NCBI RefSeq assembly: GCF_002157205.1
Contig: NZ_CP021358.1
Span: forward strand, 3,038,001 to 3,102,000
DNA length: 64,000 nt
Reading direction: 5' to 3'
From: Kushneria marisflavi
GTDB taxonomy: Bacteria; Pseudomonadota; Gammaproteobacteria; Pseudomonadales; Halomonadaceae
The notes under the pieces are model-generated. The model did not search any database and had not been told where the DNA came from. It was given only the letters and a program-made list of their open reading frames with translations. Positions 16,889-27,400 of the stretch are shown in pieces. Every line of letters begins with the position of its first letter. The stretch's first letter is position 1. Made by a program: the position numbers and the translations under genes.

Positions 16889-19800
16889 ATGCGTATCCAG
16901 GAACTTTTCCAGAAATCTCTGAGCCGCCCCATCAACGGAGTGGTGAAGGCCGACCAGAATGATCGCGAGACTATCTACCAGGAGCTCGATGAGTACGTGG
17001 TGACGAATGAGCTGGAGAAGCACTTCCGTGCCTTCTTTGAGTCCTACGCCACGCCGCTCAGCGACCCTTCCATTTCCAACCGCGTCGGCGTGTGGATCTC
17101 GGGGTTCTTCGGCTCGGGCAAGTCACACTTTCTCAAGGCTCTCTCGTATCTGCTGGCCAATATCGAGGCCGCGGACGAGGCCGCTAATCATCGTCGCGCC
17201 GCTGACTTTTTCGATGAGCACAAGCTTCAAGACCCGATGATTCGCGCCGACGTCACCAAGGCGGTGCAACAGCCGGCCGACGTCATCCTGTTCAACATTG
17301 ACAGCAAGGCGAGCTCCAACGACGGCGGCAACCCGATCCTTAACGTCTTTCTACGGGTATTTAACGAATACCAGGGCTTCAGCGGCGATCACCCTCATAT
17401 CGCTCATATGGAGCGCCACCTGGCCCAGCGCGGCGCGCTGGAACGCTTCAAGGCCGCCTTCCAGGAGGCCAGCGGCATGATCTGGGAAGAGGAGCGTGAT
17501 GGCTTTCAGTTCTACCAGGACGACATCGAGCTGGCGATCAGTCAGGTGTTGGACTTATCTCCGGAGGCGGCCCACAAGTGGTTTGAGGACTCCGAGGAGA
17601 CATTCAGTGTCTCGGTGGAGAACTTCTGCCGCTGGGTGAAGGAGTACCTGGACGCGAAATCCCCGACCCAGCGTATCGTCTTCATGGTCGACGAGGTGGG
17701 CCAGTTCATCGGCAGCAACACCCGGCTGATGCTGACCCTGCAGACGCTGACCGAGAACCTCGGCACCATTTGCGGCGGCCGTGCCTGGATCGTGGTTACC
17801 TCTCAGGCCGACATGGATGCCGTGCTCGGTGAGATGACCTCTTCCAAGGCCAACGACTTCTCCAAGATCGCCGGACGCTTCAAGACCCGTCTGTCGCTGT
17901 CGAGCTCCAACTCCGACGAGGTGATCCGCAAGCGCCTGCTGGCCAAGACCCCGGAGGCCAGCGGCGAGCTGGCTCAAGTGTTCGAGGCCAAGGGCGCAGT
18001 CCTGCGCAACCAGCTCACCTTCGACCGCTCCGGCCCTACGCTCAGAAATGTTGACGGCGTAGAAAGCTTCGTCGCCAACTACCCCTTCGTGCCGTACCAC
18101 TTTCAGCTGGTTCAGAAAATCTTCGAGGAAATCCGCAAGGTCGGCGCCACCGGAGCGCACTTGGCCTACGGTGAGCGTTCCATGCTCGACGCCTTCCAGA
18201 TGGCCGCCAAGGCAGTAGGCGATGAGGAGATCGGTGCCCTGGTGCCGATGCACAATTTCTACCGTGCCGTGGAGGGGTTTCTCGACACCGCAGTCAAGCG
18301 CACCATAGATCAGGCCAGCGAGAACGCGGCGCTGGACAACTTCGACGTGGAGATCCTGCGCACCTTGTTCATGATTCGCTATGTGGATCTGGTCAAGGGC
18401 ACTCTCGACAATTTGGTGACGCTTTCTATTACGCGCATCGACGACGACCGCTTGGCGATCCGCGAGCGCTTGGAGGGCACTCTGGCGCGATTGGAGAAAG
18501 AGAGCCTGGTCACGCGTAACGGCGAGGAGTACCTGTTCCTAACCAACGAGGAGCGCGACATCACGCGCAAGATCAAGGGCACCGAGATCACCAGTGGCGA
18601 CGAGAACAAGCTGCTGGCCGAGATGATCTACAAGGACCGCCTGCGCGATCGCAATAAGTACCGCTACCCGCTCAACAAGACCGATTACACCATAGGCCGT
18701 TATCTGGATGGTCATACTATCGATGGCCGCTTCCAGAGTCAGCTACGCGTTGAGGTAGTCTCTCCCCTGGATATCGACTACGTCCAGAGCTACTCGGTCC
18801 AGAACGGTGAAGCAGGTTGCATCCACCGCAGCAACGAAAACCAGGGCCAGGTGGTGATCCGGCTCGGCGACAACAAGGCCTTCTTTGACGATCTGCGCAC
18901 CGTCATCAGGACCGAAAAATATATCCGCCTGAACGCCGCTTCCGGCGACAGCAGCGTGGAACGCATTCTCGCCGATCGTGGCCGTGAGAATCAGGAGCGC
19001 CGCAAACGCCTGCTGGTACGCTTGGAGGAGATGCTGCTGGATGCCGACGTCTACGCTTTGGGTCAGAAGCTCGACATCAACAGGAGCAGCCTGAATAGCC
19101 GCCTCGACGATGCCTGCCAGTACCTGCTGGAGAATACCTACAGCAAGCTCGGCTACTTGCAGGTGAGCGCTCCCGATCCCATGCGCGAGCTGCTCGCCGT
19201 GATGACCGCTGACGACATCGGTCAGCAGGCCATCGAGCTCGATGGCGAGGAGAGCAACCCCCAGGCAATTCGTGAGGTGGAACAGTACATCAGCCTGCAC
19301 GGTGGCGAGCCGGTGCCGCTTGTCCCGCTGCTTGAGCGATTTAACGATCGCCCCTTTGGCTGGCCGTTAGATGAAACCCTGCTGATGCTTGGGCGGCTAT
19401 ATGCCGTGGGCCGCCTTACTTTCCACACCGCTGGCCCGGCGCTGCCCGACAAGGAAGCTTTCGAGCTGCTCAATAACAGTCGGCGGCGTAGCGAGGTGCG
19501 AATCCAGAAGAAACGCCAGACCGACGATGCCGTAATGCGCCAGGTGCGCAACCTCACCAAGGACCTCTTCACCAGGCTTGGGCCCTCCGATGAGACTGAG
19601 CTCTATACCTTTTACATCGAGCAGTTCAGAGCGTGGAAAAAGGACCTGGAGGCCTACCGCAGCAAGACTGAGATAGGTCGTTTTCCCGGGCGTGCCTCCA
19701 TCGATAGCACCCTCAAGGAGGTCGAACGGCTGCTGCGTATCGACAACAGCTTTGACTTCTTCAAGGCAGTGGTCGATCAGCAGAAGGATCTACTTGACCT

Positions 19801-20602
19801 CGAAGAGGAGTACCGTGACCTCCACGAGTTCTTCACCAAGCAGCTCAACACCTGGAAGCAGCTAGAGCAGGAATTGACGCGGTTCCAGCCCAATCGTCCT
19901 GCGCTGGAGAAGGCGCCCGAGGTGAAGGCTGCCCTTACTGAGTTGGACCGCATCTACGCCTCTGAAGCGCCCTACGCCATGCTGCAGAAGGTATCCGGGT
20001 TGATTCACACTGTTGATGAGACCAACACCAAACTGCTGGAGCAGAAACGCGAGCATGCCATCGGCCTGATCGACAAGCGCATCGCCCGGGTCAGTGCCGA
20101 GATCGTCAGAAGTGGCATTGGCACGCCGGAATTCAGTAACCGTCTGCTGCGTCCGCTGCAGCTGCTTAAGCAGGACATCGAAAACGCACCCAGTATCGCG
20201 CAGATCTACCTGTTGCAGGGCGATACCGCCAATGACCGTGAGCAGGAGAGCCTCGACGAGCTCCACCGCGAACAGCAGGTCGAAGCCGAACGCCAGCGCG
20301 CCTCGCGCAAGACGGTGAATTATGGTGGCCAGTCAGGCGGGGACGCCAAGCCTGCCGGTGACAGCGGCTCACCCCAAGGTAATAGCAGTGGCGATACCGA
20401 TGCGCCACCCGGTGAAGTGCGTGAACCCACCCCGGTGGCCGCACCCAAACTGGTGGCCAATGTCAGCGTCAGTCAGGTGCTCAGCCGTACTCATGAAGGG
20501 GTCTACCTAGAGAGCCAGCAGGAGGTCGATACCTTTTTGGATGCTCTCAAGCGCGAGCTCGATGACGCTGTCCAAGCTAATAAGCGAATTCGCCTGCGCT
20601 GA
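16889..20602 (+). CDS. brxC: BREX protein BrxC, large ATPase
   Basis: This is a 1237-residue P-loop ATPase central to BREX. It starts MRIQELFQKSLSRPINGVVK, the usual BrxC N-terminus. The Walker A is GFFGSGKSH at residues 72-80 and the Walker B is VFMVDEVGQF near 267. Long coiled, charged regions occupy the C-terminal third. A Gly/Ser/Pro-rich linker (about residues 1140-1175) precedes a short conserved end, VSVSQVLSRTHEGVYLES. Length and order are typical of type I BREX. BrxC is thought to assemble with PglX, BrxB and PglZ on DNA. The stop is 26 bases before the RecQ-like gene, so the foreign cassette probably shares its transcript. Confidence 0.95.
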   Translation: MRIQELFQKSLSRPINGVVKADQNDRETIYQELDEYVVTNELEKHFRAFFESYATPLSDPSISNRVGVWISGFFGSGKSHFLKALSYLLANIEAADEAANHRRAADFFDEHKLQDPMIRADVTKAVQQPADVILFNIDSKASSNDGGNPILNVFLRVFNEYQGFSGDHPHIAHMERHLAQRGALERFKAAFQEASGMIWEEERDGFQFYQDDIELAISQVLDLSPEAAHKWFEDSEETFSVSVENFCRWVKEYLDAKSPTQRIVFMVDEVGQFIGSNTRLMLTLQTLTENLGTICGGRAWIVVTSQADMDAVLGEMTSSKANDFSKIAGRFKTRLSLSSSNSDEVIRKRLLAKTPEASGELAQVFEAKGAVLRNQLTFDRSGPTLRNVDGVESFVANYPFVPYHFQLVQKIFEEIRKVGATGAHLAYGERSMLDAFQMAAKAVGDEEIGALVPMHNFYRAVEGFLDTAVKRTIDQASENAALDNFDVEILRTLFMIRYVDLVKGTLDNLVTLSITRIDDDRLAIRERLEGTLARLEKESLVTRNGEEYLFLTNEERDITRKIKGTEITSGDENKLLAEMIYKDRLRDRNKYRYPLNKTDYTIGRYLDGHTIDGRFQSQLRVEVVSPLDIDYVQSYSVQNGEAGCIHRSNENQGQVVIRLGDNKAFFDDLRTVIRTEKYIRLNAASGDSSVERILADRGRENQERRKRLLVRLEEMLLDADVYALGQKLDINRSSLNSRLDDACQYLLENTYSKLGYLQVSAPDPMRELLAVMTADDIGQQAIELDGEESNPQAIREVEQYISLHGGEPVPLVPLLERFNDRPFGWPLDETLLMLGRLYAVGRLTFHTAGPALPDKEAFELLNNSRRRSEVRIQKKRQTDDAVMRQVRNLTKDLFTRLGPSDETELYTFYIEQFRAWKKDLEAYRSKTEIGRFPGRASIDSTLKEVERLLRIDNSFDFFKAVVDQQKDLLDLEEEYRDLHEFFTKQLNTWKQLEQELTRFQPNRPALEKAPEVKAALTELDRIYASEAPYAMLQKVSGLIHTVDETNTKLLEQKREHAIGLIDKRIARVSAEIVRSGIGTPEFSNRLLRPLQLLKQDIENAPSIAQIYLLQGDTANDREQESLDELHREQQVEAERQRASRKTVNYGGQSGGDAKPAGDSGSPQGNSSGDTDAPPGEVREPTPVAAPKLVANVSVSQVLSRTHEGVYLESQQEVDTFLDALKRELDDAVQANKRIRLR

Positions 20603-20628
20603 AACAAGTGATCTGAAGGGAAAAGGGC

Positions 20629-22743
20629 ATGGATAAACAACAAGCCGAACAGCTACTCAAGGCTGCACTTGGCGATGGGGCTGCCTCATTTCGCCCGGGT
20701 CAGTGGGAGGCCATAGATGCACTGGTCAATCAGCGCCAAAAACTGCTGGTGGTGCAGCGCACTGGCTGGGGCAAGAGCTCAGTTTATTTCATCAGTACGC
20801 GGATACTGCGCGATCGTGGCGTCGGCATCACCATCATCATCTCACCGTTGCTGGCGCTGATGCGCAACCAGATCGAGTCGGCCCAGCGGCTGGGTATTCG
20901 TGCCGCCACCATCAACTCGACGAATTCTCATGAAGAAGAGTCCATAAAGAGAGCATTGTTCGCTGGTCAGGTCGACTGTTTGCTAATTTCTCCGGAGCGT
21001 CTATCCAACGATAACTTTGTACGGACCGTGCTGATGCCCGTTGCCGATCATATCGGCCTGCTGGTAATCGATGAGGCGCATTGCATTTCCGATTGGGGGC
21101 ATGATTTCCGACCGGACTACCGGCGCATCGTGGATATACTTCGACAGCTTCCGCCCGGGGTGCCGGTGCTGGGTACTACGGCAACCGCCAATGATCGGGT
21201 CATTGAAGATATCCGCAATCAACTGGGGGACATCCTGATTCAACGTGGCCCTCTGGGCCGTGAGAGCCTAGTGCTGCAGTCGATGACGCTACCGGACCAG
21301 GCCTCTCGTCTCGCTTGGCTGGCGCAGGTGATTCCCAGCTTGCCGGGAACCGGGATCGTTTACACGCTAACGACTCGCGATGCTGAAGAGGTGGCTGAGT
21401 GGCTGCAGCGTAATGGCGTCGAGGCCAGTGCTTACTATTCTGACGTCAGTCCTCCGCAGTGGCTACAGGCGAATGGCCTGACCGACAAGAACCGCTATCG
21501 CGAGTACCTGGAAAACCGGCTGCTTCGTAATGAGATCAAGGTGCTGGTTGCCACGGGGGCACTGGGCATGGGTTATGACAAGCCGGATCTCAGCTTCGTC
21601 ATTCATTACCAGGCGCCTGGCTCCATCGTCGCTTACTACCAGCAGGTCGGGCGAGCGGGGCGGGCCATCGATTCCGCCTTGGGCGTTCTGATCGCTGGCC
21701 ATGAGGATGACGATATCCACGATTACTTTCGGCGCTCGGCCTTTCCTTCGGATCAAGAAATCGGCACGGTTCTCGATACCCTCGACCACTTCGACGGTTT
21801 GTCGGTGCCAAGCATTGAGCAAAACGCCAATCTCAGGCGTAGTCAGATCGACAAAACCTTGAAGATCCTTAGTGTGGAGTCGCCTGCACCGGTCATCAAG
21901 GATGGCAGTGTATGGCGACGCACGCCGGTCGCTTATCAGCCGGATCACCAACGCATCCGCCACCTGACAGAGATTCGCCAGCAGGAGTGGCAGCAGGTTA
22001 ACGACTACATCAACACCACGGGCTGTTTGATGAACTTTCTACGCCGTGCACTGGACGATCCTCAAAGTGAGCCCTGTGGCCGGTGTGCCAATTGTTTGGG
22101 GCAGCAGTTGGTGCCAACCCACCTTGATCCGCAGTTGACGCACCAGGCCGCGACCTTTCAGCGCCACGCCGAGATGCCCATCAAACCAAGAAAGCAGGTT
22201 GCCGCCAATGCGTTCCAGCAGTATGGCTTTCGCGGCAACCTACCCCCAAGCCTACAGACGCAGGAGGGGCGCGTGCTGTCGCGCTGGAACGATGGTGGAT
22301 GGGGGAAGCGAGTCAAGCAGGAAAAGCATCAGGGCCGATTCAGCGACGAGCTGATCGAGGCCATGGCCGAAATGATCGTGCAGCGCTGGCAGCCGCAGCC
22401 CCAACCCGGCTGGGTGTGTGCCGTACCTTCTCTCAACCACCCACATCTGGTGCCGGAGTTCGCCTGGCGGCTGGCTAATCGGCTAGGGCTGCGCTACGTC
22501 AAAGCGGTTTACAAAATCAGGCACAATGAGCCCCAGAAGGCCCAGCAGAACCGCTTCCACCAGTGCCGTAACTTGGATGGCGTCTTCGAGGTAACCAACG
22601 AGCTACCGAGAGAAGCCGTGCTGCTGGTCGATGATATCGTGGACTCAGGTTGGACGATGACCGTGATCGCCGCGCTCCTGCAGCGTGCCGGTACGGGGCC
22701 TGTCTATCCTGTGGCCCTGGCATCCAGCTCGGTGAGTGATTGA
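20629..22743 (+). CDS. RecQ-like helicase fused to a phosphoribosyltransferase domain
   Basis: This is a 704-residue fusion. Residues 1 to about 340 form a RecQ-family SF2 helicase: Walker A variant RTGWGKSS at 44-51, DEAH at 148-151 inside the RecQ hallmark HCISDWGHDFRPDYR, GTTATAND, and motif VI QQVGRAGR. A four-Cys zinc site follows (C466, C483, C486, C489), as in RecQ. The C-terminal part (about 590-704) is a ComF-like type I phosphoribosyltransferase with the PRPP loop VDDIVDSGWT (D668, D669). A strong ribosome binding site precedes the ATG. The stop overlaps the start of the next, DprA-like gene (TGATG). It sits inside the BREX operon between brxC and pglX. Unwinding DNA is likely; the PRTase substrate is unknown. 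Confidence 0.92.
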   Translation: MDKQQAEQLLKAALGDGAASFRPGQWEAIDALVNQRQKLLVVQRTGWGKSSVYFISTRILRDRGVGITIIISPLLALMRNQIESAQRLGIRAATINSTNSHEEESIKRALFAGQVDCLLISPERLSNDNFVRTVLMPVADHIGLLVIDEAHCISDWGHDFRPDYRRIVDILRQLPPGVPVLGTTATANDRVIEDIRNQLGDILIQRGPLGRESLVLQSMTLPDQASRLAWLAQVIPSLPGTGIVYTLTTRDAEEVAEWLQRNGVEASAYYSDVSPPQWLQANGLTDKNRYREYLENRLLRNEIKVLVATGALGMGYDKPDLSFVIHYQAPGSIVAYYQQVGRAGRAIDSALGVLIAGHEDDDIHDYFRRSAFPSDQEIGTVLDTLDHFDGLSVPSIEQNANLRRSQIDKTLKILSVESPAPVIKDGSVWRRTPVAYQPDHQRIRHLTEIRQQEWQQVNDYINTTGCLMNFLRRALDDPQSEPCGRCANCLGQQLVPTHLDPQLTHQAATFQRHAEMPIKPRKQVAANAFQQYGFRGNLPPSLQTQEGRVLSRWNDGGWGKRVKQEKHQGRFSDELIEAMAEMIVQRWQPQPQPGWVCAVPSLNHPHLVPEFAWRLANRLGLRYVKAVYKIRHNEPQKAQQNRFHQCRNLDGVFEVTNELPREAVLLVDDIVDSGWTMTVIAALLQRAGTGPVYPVALASSSVSD

Positions 22744-24284
22744 TGACCCTTTCGACTGCCGCTCAGGCAACCCTGTTGTTGACCAGCTATTTCAGCAAGC
22801 CTGTCAAGGGGGCACCTAAACCGCTGACCCCCATCGAGTGGGGACGTTTTGCTCAATGGCTGCATGAAAAAAATCACGCCCCAGGGGATCTGCTGAATCA
22901 TACCGCACCTTGGGTGCTGGGTAAGTGGAGTGATGAGAAGATTCCTCGTGATCGGCTGGAGGCTCTGCTACAGCGTGGCAGCAGCATGGCGCTGGCTTTG
23001 GAGAAATGGCAGCGCTCGGGCTTGTGGATTGTCACCCGTTCGGACCCTAGCTATCCCAAGCGTTTGAAAAAGCGTCTGAAACATGCCGCTCCCCCTGTCT
23101 TGTATGGCTGTGGTAACGCGGGTCTGCTCAACGCTGGTGGTCTGGCTGTGGTGGGCTCTCGCAAGTCGGATAATGAGGATCTGACCTATGCTCAAAGGCT
23201 TGGCGCCAAGGCCACTCAAGCAGGTATTGGTGTTGTGTCCGGCGGGGCGCGCGGTATCGATGAGGCTGCCATGCAAGGAGCCATTCAGGAAGGCGGCCCC
23301 GTCATCGGCATCCTTAGTGAAGGGCTCCTCAAGGCAGCGACTTCCAAGCAGTGGCGCCAGGGTCTGATGAGTGGTGGCCTGGTGTTGGTTTCGCCCTATT
23401 ACCCGGAAGCGAGTTTCAACACCGGCAATGCCATGGGGCGCAACAAGTACATCTATTGTCTGGCAGATGCTGCCGTGGTGGTGCACTCAGGCAGTAGTGG
23501 TGGCACCAAGGCAGGGGCAGAAGAAAGCCTCAAGAAGAGCTGGGTACCACTCTGGGTGAAGCCCACACATGATACCGAGGCCGGCAATCAGGCATTGGTG
23601 AACGCAGGCGGTGCCTGGTGCGAAGAGAGGATCGAACGGCTGGATATCGGCTCGTTATTGGCTCCTGCCAGAACACAGCTCTTTCAAGAAACGCTGGATC
23701 AGCCAGACTCTGTTTTGCTTCAGGAGTCCGGCCTCGGTACCGAGCCTAGTGAAAGTGAGCCAGACAAGACAGTGATCTACGACGGGCTGTCCACAGTCGC
23801 TGACACCATGGCAAATGAGGCTCAGCAAAAATCCGAGACCGAAGAGTCAAACGTTGCACCTTCTGCTGAAGAACCTGAAGCCGGGTGGCATGAAGAGAGC
23901 GCTACGAAACTTGCCACGGTCCCTTACCCCGATCTTTTTGGTAGCGGCAACGCCAGTGATCAAAAGGCCCAAGATGTCACTCAGTCAGCAGCACCGGAAC
24001 AGGTAATCACCGAGACGGCTGATTCGAAAGAACCAGAACGGCCAATGACTGAATCGATCACCGAGAGCCGTGAGACCAATTTCGAGCCCGAGCAGATCGA
24101 CTTCTATCAACTGTTTCTGCGCAAGCTGCAACGGCTGGCCCAGACTCCCAAAGCCGTTGACGACATCATTACCGAGACAGGCCTGCACAAGACCCAGGTG
24201 AACACTTGGCTGAAGCAGGCCGTCGAAGAGGGTCGGGTGAAAAAGCTGAACCGACCGGCCCGGTATCAAGTGATAACGGAATAA
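22743..24284 (+). CDS. DprA/SLOG-fold protein with C-terminal winged helix
   Basis: This is a 513-residue protein translationally coupled to the RecQ-PRTase gene (TGATG). The middle (about 95-280) is a DprA-type Rossmann/SLOG domain: YPKRLKKRLKHAAPPVLYG, VVGSRKSDNED near 135, VSGGARGIDEAAM near 165, and NKYIYCLADAAVVVHSGS...GGT. A long acidic, low-complexity linker (about 320-435, rich in Glu, Ser, Thr) separates it from a C-terminal DML1-like winged helix (VDDIITETGLHKTQVNTWL). DprA loads RecA on single-stranded DNA in transformation. Relatives in conflict systems are proposed nucleotide sensors or DNA binders. Placed in a defence operon with a PRTase, a sensing or ssDNA-handling role is plausible, but is inference. 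Confidence 0.9.
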   Translation: MTLSTAAQATLLLTSYFSKPVKGAPKPLTPIEWGRFAQWLHEKNHAPGDLLNHTAPWVLGKWSDEKIPRDRLEALLQRGSSMALALEKWQRSGLWIVTRSDPSYPKRLKKRLKHAAPPVLYGCGNAGLLNAGGLAVVGSRKSDNEDLTYAQRLGAKATQAGIGVVSGGARGIDEAAMQGAIQEGGPVIGILSEGLLKAATSKQWRQGLMSGGLVLVSPYYPEASFNTGNAMGRNKYIYCLADAAVVVHSGSSGGTKAGAEESLKKSWVPLWVKPTHDTEAGNQALVNAGGAWCEERIERLDIGSLLAPARTQLFQETLDQPDSVLLQESGLGTEPSESEPDKTVIYDGLSTVADTMANEAQQKSETEESNVAPSAEEPEAGWHEESATKLATVPYPDLFGSGNASDQKAQDVTQSAAPEQVITETADSKEPERPMTESITESRETNFEPEQIDFYQLFLRKLQRLAQTPKAVDDIITETGLHKTQVNTWLKQAVEEGRVKKLNRPARYQVITE

Positions 24285-24456
24285 GTCGATACCGTGGATG
24301 ACAAGATTCGGCATTCTCGGTTCGCCATCTTCTTATCTTGCACCCCTTCTTAACACCACCACTATTTCACGACGAGGCCTGTCCCGCGTCCTGGGATAGG
24401 AAGCAGGCGAGAACATATTGTCCGCCATGGGCAATCCGCACGATCAGGAATCCAGC

Positions 24457-27400
24457 ATGAACACAGGGAACATCAAGAAGTACGCCCCCAGGGCACGTAC
24501 CCGCTTTATCGAGACCATGACCCGCCAGGCCGCCCGCTATGGGATCACCAAGGAGCGTGTGGCGCCCGCCGAGGTGCGTGGCGACGTTATGCTGATCAGC
24601 GCCCTGGATGGCCAGACCCACAGCTTCTCCAAGGCGCTGCGTGGCCCCCGCGAGGCGCTGGCCAAGTGGGTGACCCAGCTGGGCTTCGAGCAGGCCATGG
24701 AGCAGGCCGCCTACAGCTGGCTCAACCGCCTGTGTGCGATTCGCTTCATGGAACTCAAGGGCTATCTGGATCATGGCCGGCGGGTACTCTCCCACCCGGA
24801 CCACGAGGGCGGCTTCCAGATCCTCGACGACTGCCTGGAGATCGACCTGCCCGGGCTGGATACGACCCGGGTGCGCGAGCTCAAGCTCGACGGCACCCAG
24901 GACGAGGCGCTCTACCGCGAGCTGCTGCTGGCCCAGTGTCACGCCCTGCATGAGGCCATACCGTTCCTGTTCGAGCCGCTGGACGACGCCAGCGAACTGC
25001 TGCTGCCGGACAACCTGACCAAGACTGACTCGCTGATCCGCGAGCTGGTCGAGGCGATTCCCGAGGAGGACTGGCAGGACGTCGAGGTGATCGGCTGGCT
25101 CTACCAGTTCTACATCGCCGAGAAGAAGGGCGAGGTGATCGGCAAGGTGGTGAAGAGCGAGGACATCCCCGCCGCGACTCAGCTGTTCACCCCCAACTGG
25201 ATCGTCCAATACCTGGTGCAGAATTCTGTGGGCCGCCAGTGGCTGCAGACCTATCCGGACTCCCCCCTCAAGGGCGAGATGCCGTACTACATCGAGCCCG
25301 CCGAGCAGGAGCCAGAGGTGCAGGCCCAGCTGGACGCCATCACCCCGGCCAGCATCGACCCCGAGACCATCAAAGTGCTGGACCCCGCCTGTGGCTCCGG
25401 CCATATCCTGGTCGAGGCCTACAACGTGCTGAAGGCCATCTACGAGGAGCGCGGCTACCGCTCCCGGGATATTCCCAAGCTGATCCTGGAGAGCAACCTG
25501 TTCGGTCTGGATATCGACGACCGCGCCGCCCAGCTCGCCGGCTTCGCGCTGCTGATGAAGGCCCGAGAAGACGACCGCCGGATCTTCACAAGAGGCATCC
25601 GCCTCAACGTGATGGCCCTGCAGAGTTCCCAGTACCTGGATGTCAGCACCCTGTGGCGCAACCTCAACCTTACCGGCGACTGGCACCAGGGCCAGTCCCA
25701 GAGCCTTTTCGAGGGCGAGCAAAAGGAGCTCTCCAGCAACGACAATACCTACAAGGTCATCGTCGACCTGATCGAACGATTCCAAGACGCCAAGACCTTT
25801 GGCTCGCTGATCGAAGTGCCAAACAGCTTCGAAGCCCTACTCAAGACTCTGCTGGAAGACCTGACAGAGCTCAGTAACAGAGGCGATACCATTCAAAAGA
25901 CTGCTGCGAAACAGCTGATGCCGGTTGTGCAGCAGGCTTGTATATTGGCTAATAGCTATAATTCTATCGTCGCAAACCCCCCATATATGGGAAGCAGCTA
26001 TTTCGAAAAATCTCTCAAGAAAGAGTTGTCGGAAAGATATAAAACCACCAGAACTGACTTGTATGCAATATTTATAGAAAGGAACGCGAAGCTAACCAAA
26101 GACTCATTATCAACTGTCTCAATGGTCACTAGACAAGACTGGATGCATACATCATCTTACAGTGACCTTAGAGGAAAAATACTAAAGAAATGGCAGCTAA
26201 ATAGCTTGGTTCAGCTTGGCTCCGGTGGCTTTCCATCTTTGTCTGGCGAGGTTGTGCAAGCCGCAGCATTTATATTTAACACTTGGCATGTAAAAAATTA
26301 TAAACAAGTATATGTGGACTGCACATCTAAAAAAGCAGGCAAGGAAGGTTTGTTCAAAGGTCACAGGAATCGTTTTGACTGTTCGTCCGACAGGTTCCCA
26401 AGCTCGCTCGGAAATCCTGTCCTTTACTTTTTAAAAGAGGAGGAGTTGAACGCATTTTCTCTATCAAAATCATTTGGCGAAGTTGTCACGCTGCGAGAGG
26501 GTGTTCACACAGGAGACAATGAGGCTTTTATTAGGTTCTGGTGGGAAGTGAGCGAAAAGACGATTTCTAAAGAATGCATGAGTGTTGAGTGTTTTGATAG
26601 AGGAAAATGGAAGTGGGCCCCTTACAACAAAGGTGGTACAACTAGCAGATGGTATGATCCTACAGACTTTGTCTTGGCTTATGATGCACCATCTAGAAGG
26701 AAGATGGAAAAGATAAAAGGGCATGTTAGGCCTAGCCAGTCACTTTATTTTAAAGAAGGAGGAACTTGGTCTGACGTTGCGACAAAGGGCTTTGGAGTGC
26801 GTTATTACGAAGAGGGGCATTTGTTCGATGGTGCCGGGCCGGTCGTCATATCAGAAAATATCGCCAAAGATATATCTATTATGAACTCTCTTCCTTTTAG
26901 AGTTTTATGCGCTTATGCGATGCCGAACTTACATTTTAAGTGCGGAACAATAAAAAAAATGCCTTATCCAGAGCTGGGGGTGGCAGAATCCGAAAGGATT
27001 GCTGAATGTGGCTGTAAAATCATAGCTTGTCTCAAGGCTGCGTCTAGTTACATAGAGACAAATAGACTTAACTTTTCACATATCCTTGTAAAAAGAGATG
27101 TCGGTAAAATTGAAGAAAAACACCATGAGGCAAATGCTGAATTGCTAAAGACAAAAAAAAATATCGAGAACTTAGAGAGGGAGGTAAATGAAACTGTTTC
27201 TTTATCTTATGGCCTAGGGACGATGTTATATGATGAGCCTTCCTTAGAAAACAATGTTGTGAGTAAAATTAAAGATAATGGGTTGTTTTCCTCTTTAGTG
27301 TCTTACGTTATAGGCTGCATGATGGGCCGCTACTCGCCGGACAAGCCTGGCCTAATCCTCGCCAGCCAGGGCGAAACCATCCACGACTACCTTGCCCAGA

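Noticed and set aside
24367..25785. 472-codon antisense open frame over pglX
   Set aside because: It ends where the AT-rich part of pglX begins, showing that it is only a composition artefact.
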